DNA of 64,000 nucleotides from Moniliophthora roreri (Eukaryota > Basidiomycota > Agaricomycetes > Agaricales > Marasmiaceae), in NCBI GenBank assembly GCA_001466705.2, contig LATX02000154.1:1-64000 (forward strand), given 5' to 3'. Below, one piece after another: positions 57,301-64,000 of the stretch. The position numbers and the translations under genes were made by a program. The first letter of the stretch is position 1. Every line of letters starts with the position of its first letter. A model generated the notes under the pieces. That model searched no databases. It was not told where the DNA came from and saw only the letters and a program-made list of their open reading frames with translations.

Positions 57301-58547
57301 CCATTTTCTTTGAAAGTTTGTTCTTGCGTTGTTCTTTATGAATAAAAACATACGCTGAACATCCTGGTGTCCGGAAATAAGAAACATCAGGTACTTTCTT
57401 ACTATAGATTTCGGTTGGAGTTTTCCACTCTAAGCGTTTATTTGGAGTGCGATTGTATACATGTACAGCATTGTTCATCATAAATTCCCACCAAGATTGT
57501 GGTAAGGAAGCATGATTGCGGAATTTTTCTGCTTTTTCCGCAAGAGTACGAATTGAACGTTCGACTCTTCCTTGCTGTTGATGTATATGAGGAGCTGAGT
57601 TTCGCATTTGAATTCCATTATCTTTAAGATATGTTTGGAACTCATTTCCAAAAAATTCTCCACCATGATCAGTTTGAACACATTTAATTATTTTACCAGT
57701 TTGCTTTTCAGTTAAGGCACGAAAGCGTTTAAAACTGGTAAGTGTTTCAAATTGATTCTTAGTTCGTTGATGATAAATCCATCCTACTGAGGAATGGTCA
57801 TCAATTAGAACTAGTGTATAACGATTTTGGTGGTAAGAATTAATAGGAAACTCCTTTATATCCATATGAATAAGTTCTAGGATATTGTCTTTACGCTTTT
57901 GAGAACTATGGTAAGGTTTAGATGCTGTTCCTCCTTCAGCACATCCTTTACACAAAGACTTTTTAGATCCTTGTTTCTCAATGGAAAATCCTTTGCAATG
58001 TTTCATACAGTTTGTCAATACTCGGTAAGGTATATGACCAAATCTGTTATGAGCAATCACAGGATCAGTTGATTTAATCTTGAAAGCAAGAATGGTAACT
58101 GCTTCGTTCTGCTTGACAGAGGAAGCATGTAGGTATGTATACCCATCTCTTTCTGGTTTCGCAAATAGCGACATAAAGAGTTTACCATTAGCTTTCGTAA
58201 TTATAGAGGTTTCTGGGAACGAATATTTAATATCGTAACCATTTACGATATATTTATTCCCAGCTAGAAGTCTATGATTTGCTTTAGGCCAATAGAACAC
58301 CAGATAAAGTTTGACTGTATGGGTTTCTCCAAGTGAATTGGTATGACGAATGATTACTGTTCCTTGATGAGTTATGACATCTGATCCAGTGACACCAATG
58401 ATCTGCTTGGGTCCTGTAGGAATTTCATTTAACTCAAGGAAATCGGACTTAAAAGGCGTTATGTGATTGGTTGCAGCAGTATCAAGAGCCCATTCATTTG
58501 TTTGTGGTTCTAAAGATACAACATTTTTATCACTAATTTTAGTCATC
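54344..58547 (-). pseudogene. copia pol: protease end, integrase, RT, RNase H
   Basis: The frame is open from the N at 58548 to the stop at 54344, through one N. It begins with the protease segment ALDTAATNHITPFKSDF, then a GAG-pre-integrase zinc region (HNRFGHIPYR..SLCKGCAEG) and the integrase core with the D,D,E residues in HMDIKEF, TDHGGEF and QGRVERSIRT. After an Asp/His/Asn-rich spacer (present twice because of the join at 56748) comes RT with SRWVFDVKTDGRYKARLVAK, LDVKTAFLYGEL and the catalytic YVDD (about 55310). RNase H follows with YADSDWA, SSTEAEYMAL and TKHIDIKYHHIRE. The coding part looks fresh, so the underlying element may be intact; the breaks seem to be assembly-made. Confidence 0.85.
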
Positions 58548-58548
58548 N

Positions 58549-61301
58549 GTTTCTGGGAACGAATATTTAATATCGTAACCATTTACGATATATTTATTCC
58601 CAGCTAGAAGTCTATGATTTGCTTTAGGCCAATAGAACACCGGATAAAGTTTGACCGTATGGGTTTCTCCAAGTGAATTGGTATGACGAATGATTACTGT
58701 TCCTTGATGAGTTATGACATCCAAACCAGTGACTCCAATAATTTGCTTGGGTCCTGTAGGAATTTCATTTAACTCGAGGAAATCGGACTTAAAAGGGGTT
58801 ATATGATTGGTTGCAGCAGTATCAAGAGCCCATTCAATTGTTTGTGGTTCTAAAGATACAACATTTTTATCACTAATTTTAGTCATCATACATTGTACAA
58901 TGTTACTATTTACAGAATTAGAAAGAAATTGTTCATCAAGCGTTGATGATTGCTCGGAACCAATGTTCGTTTCTAGTAATTCATTAGTGATGCTGCTCTT
59001 AAGATCAATTTGATCATACCAATCGTAGTAGTCCGCTTCGTTATGAACGTAATCATTATAATTCTCGTCCCAATCTTCTTTATCAAAGTCTCCCATATTC
59101 AGGTTCTTCCCTCCATTTTTCCCTTGAGAATCTTTATCATCAAGAGGAACAACATCCGCAATGTTGATATCAACACGAGCTTGGATGTTTGAAGAACCTT
59201 GAATAAATTCGGGAACTTCCGGTTGAGGATTATTGACCGTTATGGAAGAAATGTTGATTCCCAGATCCGGCATTACTGGTTTGGGAGGCGGTGATGGTGC
59301 CTCTATGTCAATATCGGGTACCTCAAGTGTGTCTCCTTTCGGACGATAAGGAGTTTGAGGTCGAACAGGTTTGGGTTGGAAGAGTTTCCTATCCCCATAA
59401 TGTTCTAGTACCATATTGCGGGCTTCCTTTTTGGTGATTTTCCTAAAAGTGTTTTCCCCAACTTTAAACTCGTAAGGAGGTGGAGTCGGTTCTTTGCCAA
59501 ATTGGAACATTTTGTCACCAATTTTGACTTGTGGCAAAAGATTAGACTGTATTGTAGGGAAACATTTGGAAATATTACCAAAGAAGTTTTTGGTAGTTTG
59601 CCGGTTCTTTTCTAATTCTTTTTGAATTGCCGCTGATTCTTCCTTAGATTTGATCCGAATATCATCAGCCATAGTTGCTGATCGATATGGTCTTTTGCCC
59701 ATACGTTTGTCAATGACATCAGGGTGTTTAGCTTGGCAGGCCGGTGAGTCACATCGGTGCTCGGCAGCTAATCCCTTGTCTTGGAACATTTGGGCGATCT
59801 TCTTTCGCTGTTCCTGAAGTTCCTTCTCGGACTTCTTGACAATAGGGCGTTCTTTTTTGGGTTTCGGAGGAAGAGTTGCATNATGACGAATGATTACTGT
59901 TCCTTGATGAGTTATGACATCCGATCCAGTGACTCCAATGATTTGCTTGGGTCCTGTAGGAATTTCATTTAACTCAAGGAAATCGGACTTAAAAGGTGTT
60001 ATGTGATTGGTTGCAGCAGTATCAAGAGCCCATTCAATTGTTTGTGGTTCTATAGATACAACATTTTTATCACTAATTTTAGTCATCATACATTGTACAA
60101 TGTTACTATTTACAGAATTAGAAAGAAATTGTTCATTGAGCACTGATAGTGGCTCGGAATCAATGTTCGTTTCTAGTAATTCATTAGTGATGCTGCTCTT
60201 AAGATCAATTAGATCATACCAATCGTAGTAGTCCGCTTCGTTATGAACGTAATCATTATAATTCTCGTCCCAATCTTCTTTATCAAAGTCTCCCATATTC
60301 AGGTTCTTCCCTCCATTTTTCCCTTGAGAATCTTTATCATCAAGAGGAACAACATCCGCAATGTTGATATCAACACGAGCTTGGATGTTTGAAGAACCTT
60401 GAATGAATTCGGGAACTTCCGGTTGAGGATTATTGACCGTTATGGAAGAAATGTTGATTCCCAGATCCGGCATTACTGGTTTAGGAGGCGGTGATGGTGC
60501 CTCTATGTCAATATCGGGAACCTCAAGTGTGTCTCCTTTCAGACGATAAGGAGTTTGAGGTCGAACAGGTTTGGGTTGGAAGAGTTTCCTATCCCCATAA
60601 TGTTCTAGTACCATATTGCGTGCTTCCTTTTTGGTGATTTTCCTAAAAGTGTTATCCCCAACTTTAAACTCGTAAGGAGGTGGAGTCGGTTCTTTGCCAA
60701 ATTGGAACATTTTGTCTCCAATTTTAACTTGTGGCAAAAGATTAGACTGTATTGTAGGGAAACATTTGGAAATATTACCAAAGAAGTTTTTGGTAGTTTG
60801 CCGGTTCTTTTCTAATTCTTTTTGAATTGCCGCTGATTCTTCCTTGGATTTGATCCGGATATCATCAGCCATAGTTGCTGATCGATAGGGTCTTTTCCCC
60901 ATCCGTTTGTCAATGACATCAGGGTGTTTAGCTTGGCAGGCCGGTGAGTCACATCGGTGCTCGGCAGCTAATCCCTTGTCTTGGAACATTTGGGCGATCT
61001 TCTTTCGCTGTTCCTGAAGTTCCTTCTCGGACTTCTTGACAATAGGACGTTCTCCTTTGGGTTTCGGAGGAAGAGTTGCATTCCAGGGATTTTTGGGATT
61101 AAGGGAATCCCAAACTTTGTTATTCTTTTCCTTGTTTAACCATGTGTCGGCATAATCCTTCTCCTTCTTCCAAGGGTCTTTAAGGAGAATTGGATCGTCT
61201 GCCGAAGAGAGGGCTTCCGTAAATGGCTTTCTAATAGATTTGTTGTTAAAGCCGCGTGGATTACGTTTTGGAGGGAAGCCTTCCTGAACAGAGTTAAACA
61301 T
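58549..61301 (-). pseudogene. copia gag-pol linker and protease, duplicated by joins
   Basis: The ATG at 61301 opens a frame MFNSVQEGFPPKRNP that runs through Lys/Glu-rich sequence, a Cys/His patch HRCDSPACQAKH, Pro-rich linkers (EAPSPPPKPVMPD) and an acidic stretch to the protease motif ALDTAATNHITP. Because of the N at 59882 the block occurs twice with small differences (for example LLETNIDSEP versus LLETNIGSEQ). A linker of this size between gag and protease is unusual for copia elements. Confidence 0.65.
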
Positions 61302-61390
61302 TATTGGGATGCAAGTGGCGGCGACAGGCCAATTGTCAAGATGATGTGGATAATTGCATGTGACACAGAAGACTGTTTTAAAGTCTTGGT

Positions 61391-62574
61391 TTAGTTTGGG
61401 GGTTGGTGCTCTGGATGGATTTGGTGTATTCCAGTCGATATAGTCAACAGGATGATCACCAAATTTGAATCGTTCACCTGCTNAATAGATGGATTTTCGT
61501 TGAGAAGCTTGATATGGAATTTAACATTCTCGGGCATTGGAATCATTGTTGGATCATATTGAGCCTTCGGAATCCGGGCCTGGATTTTGGCTTCCATGTG
61601 TCGCGACCATCTCCTCATGGCACGACCATGGTCCGATTTGTGAGGTTGTTTGTTCTCGAATGTATTGATAGGATTTCGAGGAACAGTGGACTCCGAGGTT
61701 TCGGTTGGAATAACATCTCGTACCTGGTTAGGGTACTTGTGCCTCATGAGATGTTTTCCTGATGGAAGATCACCGAAAATATGCTCGAATGATTCTGATG
61801 GAAAAATATCTCCAATATTGACTTCATCCTTAGTAGGAGGAGTCTTAGGAGGAATTTTATCCACCTTAAGGACAGTGAAAGTTTTGCTAAGCTGAAAATT
61901 TCCTCGGAGAAAAGCGTATGCCGTCTCGTCAATGGGAAGGCGTACTAGGGCTGCCTTTTGGAGAATTTTCTGTCTAGCAAAGGAATGGGAATGCATATTG
62001 TAGCATTGCTTGTAGACATACCAAGTTTTGCGATTTCGTCCAGTTGTGAAGATACCATACACAGTTTTGTCTGAACTGGTGCAAAAATGGTTGACGCATT
62101 TAGTCGGAACTTTGCCATCATCGGAAGGTTTTTCCTCTCTGGGAGGTTGTGGTTCTTCCTTTTGTGGCAAATCTGTGATCTCAGCCATCATGACTGAGAT
62201 TGCTCCATTAGGCTTTTTCCCTTTTCCTTTCTTGTTCAACTTCTTCTTGTTATTCTTCTTCCCATCAGATTTTTGTTGATTTTGTTGGGGTTGCGCAGGC
62301 TGTTTGCCTTTGTTCCCTTTGTTCCCAGAGTTCTGGTTTTGATTATTTGGTTTACCAGAATTTGGATTAGGATTGCGAGGACGGAATTTCTTCTGTCCAT
62401 TCCAATTCGGACTTTGTCCGGTGTATCGTTGGACACCAGAGATCCGAGTGGCGTAAGCAGCAACCCCATCCATGTGTCGCCTATTATATTCTTGTTTGAT
62501 GAAGGGGAGGATATTGTCGAAGGTAAGATCCTTCCCTTTGTTGGAGACAAACATCTGGGTCTTAACTGTTTCAT
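61391..62574 (-). pseudogene. copia gag C-terminal part and linker
   Basis: Continues the gag text after the 298-bp duplication: Asn/Gln/Lys-rich (KPNNQNQNSGNKGNKG), a Lys cluster, then VPTKCVNHFCTSSDKTVYGI and a region without known motifs, up to the N at 61483 and slightly beyond. No canonical CCHC knuckle is present. It lies out of frame with the gag start only because of the duplication. Confidence 0.6.
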
Positions 62575-62875
62575 ATATTTTGTTGGGGTTGCGCAGGCTG
62601 TTTGCCTTTGTTCCCTTTATTTCCAGAGTTCTGGTTTTGATTATTAGGTTTACCAGAATTTGGATTAGGATTGCGAGGACGGAATTTCTTCTGTCCATTC
62701 CAATTCGGGCTCTGACCGGTGTATCGTTGGACACCAGAGATCCGAGTGGCGTAAGCAGCAACCCCATCCATGTGTCGCCTATTATATTCTTGTTTGATGA
62801 AGGGGAGGATATTGTCGAAGGTAAGATCCTTCCCTTTGTTGGAGACGAACATCTGGGTCTTAACTGTCTCATATG
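62280..62875 (-). repeat. 298-bp tandem duplication in copia gag
   Basis: Sequence at about 62280-62574 recurs at offset 298 (for example TTGCGCAGGC at 62291 and 62589), with a few differences. No N lies at the junction. 298 is not a multiple of three, so it shifts gag out of frame; removing one unit restores it. Confidence 0.85.
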
Positions 62876-63515
62876 ATTTTGGGAGAGAGTTAAGAAGGAA
62901 CATTGCCTGGAAATTGGAGGGAACGGGGAAATCGTTCTCAGACAATTTGGCAACACATTGTCTGATGAGATTGGCACTATGATCGGGATTTTGACCTTCG
63001 GCAGTGCGTGCCATGACAAGGCCTTGGAAAAAGGTAAAAATTTCCGGAAGGCTTGGAATGTCATATTCAGCTTTCAAGGCGTCCCATGTTTCTTTAGCAG
63101 TATCTTTGATAATCCACTGCAAAGTAGGACTCAATTTAAGCTGAAAAAGGCCAAGAGCTTGGGCGTTGGAGGTTTTCCATTCTTTGACGACTTCCATATC
63201 AGGAGTAACCGTAGAAGCACCTTCTCCAGTAGTCACAGGCATTGTATTGGTAAGGGCATAAGCCGCTTTAGCCAAATTGAGATATGCCAAGACTTTGCGC
63301 TTCCATTCTCTGAAGTCGTCACCATTAAAGACTGGAACCACAGATAATCCCGATGTATTGCCAACAGAAGTATCAAATACTTGAATTGGTTCAAGTAATT
63401 CCAAAGGATGGTAACTGTAAACTGGAATGCCGACACCATCATCCGAGTTTCGAATTCGGACAGTGTTATCAGCAAGAGAGACTTGGGGGATACGAGATTG
63501 ATTGGAGTTAGACAT
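62571..63515 (-). CDS. copia gag (capsid-type), truncated by duplication
   Basis: The ATG at 63515 starts MSNSNQSRIPQVSLADNTV. The capsid-like region has VFNGDDFREWKRKVLAYL and KDTAKETWDALKAEYDIPSL, followed by FFQGLVMARTAEGQNPDHSA and LNSLPKSYETVKTQMF, the layout of copia gag (UBN2/DUF4219-like). The tail is Asn/Gln/Gly-rich and likely binds nucleic acid. The frame ends at 62571 where the 298-bp duplication begins. It forms the virus-like particle of the element in the cytoplasm. Confidence 0.8.
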   Translation of the reverse strand: MSNSNQSRIPQVSLADNTVRIRNSDDGVGIPVYSYHPLELLEPIQVFDTSVGNTSGLSVVPVFNGDDFREWKRKVLAYLNLAKAAYALTNTMPVTTGEGASTVTPDMEVVKEWKTSNAQALGLFQLKLSPTLQWIIKDTAKETWDALKAEYDIPSLPEIFTFFQGLVMARTAEGQNPDHSANLIRQCVAKLSENDFPVPSNFQAMFLLNSLPKSYETVKTQMFVSNKGKDLTFDNILPFIKQEYNRRHMDGVAAYATRISGVQRYTGQSPNWNGQKKFRPRNPNPNSGKPNNQNQNSGNKGNKGKQPAQPQQNI

Positions 63516-63766
63516 TTTTATCGATAAAAGGCTATAGGAAAGGAGGGCATGAGTGCTGGTATGACTTTTAGGTGTATGGAGCCTTTATCGACAAGAATGC
63601 TAATGAATCCTCATACGTTTGGTCAACGGTGTTTCCTTCATGTCATCCGGTCTCATCACCCGGACTGACGTAGCTGTAAACGGTATTTACAAAATCTGAT
63701 TGCAAATGAAAGTCTAAATAAGGTTTGATTTTAAGGATCCTGATCCGCCAGATCCATCAAATCCTT
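63516..63766 (-). other. copia 5-prime untranslated region
   Basis: Upstream of the gag ATG, up to the N at 63767. No primer-binding site or LTR end is recognisable, so the contig may stop before the 5-prime LTR. Confidence 0.45.
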
Positions 63767-63767
63767 N

Positions 63768-64000
63768 TTGGACACCAGAGATCCGAGTGGCGTAAGCGGC
63801 AACCCCATCCATGTGTCGCCTATTATATTCTTGTTTGATGAAGGGGAGGATATTGTCGAAGGTAAGATCCTTCCCTTTGTTGGAGACGAACATCTGGGTC
63901 TTAACTGTCTCATATGATTTTGGGAGAGAGTTAAGAAGGAACATTGCCTGGAAATTGGAGGGAACGGGGAAATCGTTCTCAGACAATTTCGCAACACATT
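63768..64000 (-). pseudogene. second partial copy of copia gag at window end
   Basis: Repeats 62728-62960 with single-base changes and contains SYETVKTQMFVSNKGKD and EYNRRHMDGVAAYATRI. It belongs to a different contig or another copy joined by the N at 63767. Confidence 0.8.

Larger units (their letters stand above)
53905..64000 (-). mobile_element. Ty1/copia LTR retrotransposon (assembly-damaged)
   Basis: Runs on the minus strand from gag at about 63.5 kb to the 3-prime LTR. The domain order gag, protease, integrase, reverse transcriptase, RNase H is the copia order. Single Ns at 56748, 58548, 59882, 61483 and 63767 interrupt it, and most are bordered by repeated element sequence (56179-56747 with 56749-57317; 58210-58547 with 58549-58886; 58683-59881 with 59883-61081; 62728-62960 with 63768-64000). 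The assembled length is therefore inflated. The 5-prime LTR lies beyond the window or is lost. Confidence 0.9.

Noticed and set aside
1..64000. tRNA genes and CRISPR arrays
   Set aside because: No GTTCRANNC T-arm with matching acceptor stem was found by eye and no spaced direct-repeat array exists; the tandem repeats present are contiguous.

Overview
The window reads as accessory DNA of a filamentous basidiomycete, most likely an Agaricomycete. Genes carry many short GT-AG introns (about 45-75 nt). The repertoire includes NACHT STAND proteins with short N-terminal G-G-x-F..V.G-D-Q motifs, a KDZ-type DNA transposon and a Ty1/copia element. No tRNA, rRNA or CRISPR was found. Species cannot be named from sequence alone.

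Layout. 1-8.5 kb: an AT-rich 39-bp tandem repeat, a three-exon secreted CAP/PR-1 gene, a NACHT ATPase with a C-terminal block of membrane segments, and a broken gene for a Gly/Asn/Gln repeat protein with a duplicated 50-residue domain. 9.7-19.8 kb: a graveyard of mobile elements. It holds a LINE ORF1 with two nonsense codons, a repeat family (R1-R4) at different stages of CpG decay, three copies of a 164-bp MITE and a large palindrome. 19.8-24.6 kb: a 4829-bp KDZ-type element with 263-bp inverted repeats, a decayed transposase and a spliced companion gene broken by a 5-bp duplication. 25.0-29.5 kb: a conserved island with a multi-span membrane protein, ATP synthase gamma (ATP3) and, divergently, eIF2-beta. 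30-47 kb: an N-terminal-motif gene with a disordered tail, a tandem array of three NACHT paralogs (frameshifted, intact, NACHT-deleted), and a ten-exon member of a function-unknown family sharing the N-terminal motif. 47-53 kb: mostly no recognisable genes, with one decayed motif gene. 53.4-64 kb: a minus-strand Ty1/copia element whose assembly is full of single-N joins flanked by duplicated sequence.

How it fits together. ATP3 and eIF2-beta are housekeeping genes sharing a 180-bp promoter. The rest looks like a fast-evolving cluster of NLR-like sensors and short proteins that share an N-terminal Gly/Asn-rich motif, embedded in mobile DNA. The motif on NACHT proteins, on a disordered-tail protein and on a non-NACHT family, beside a separate Gly/Asn/Gln repeat protein, suggests a sensor-adaptor signalling set comparable in principle to fungal NLR/amyloid systems. 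That link is inference; the motifs, splice structures and breaks were read directly from the sequence.
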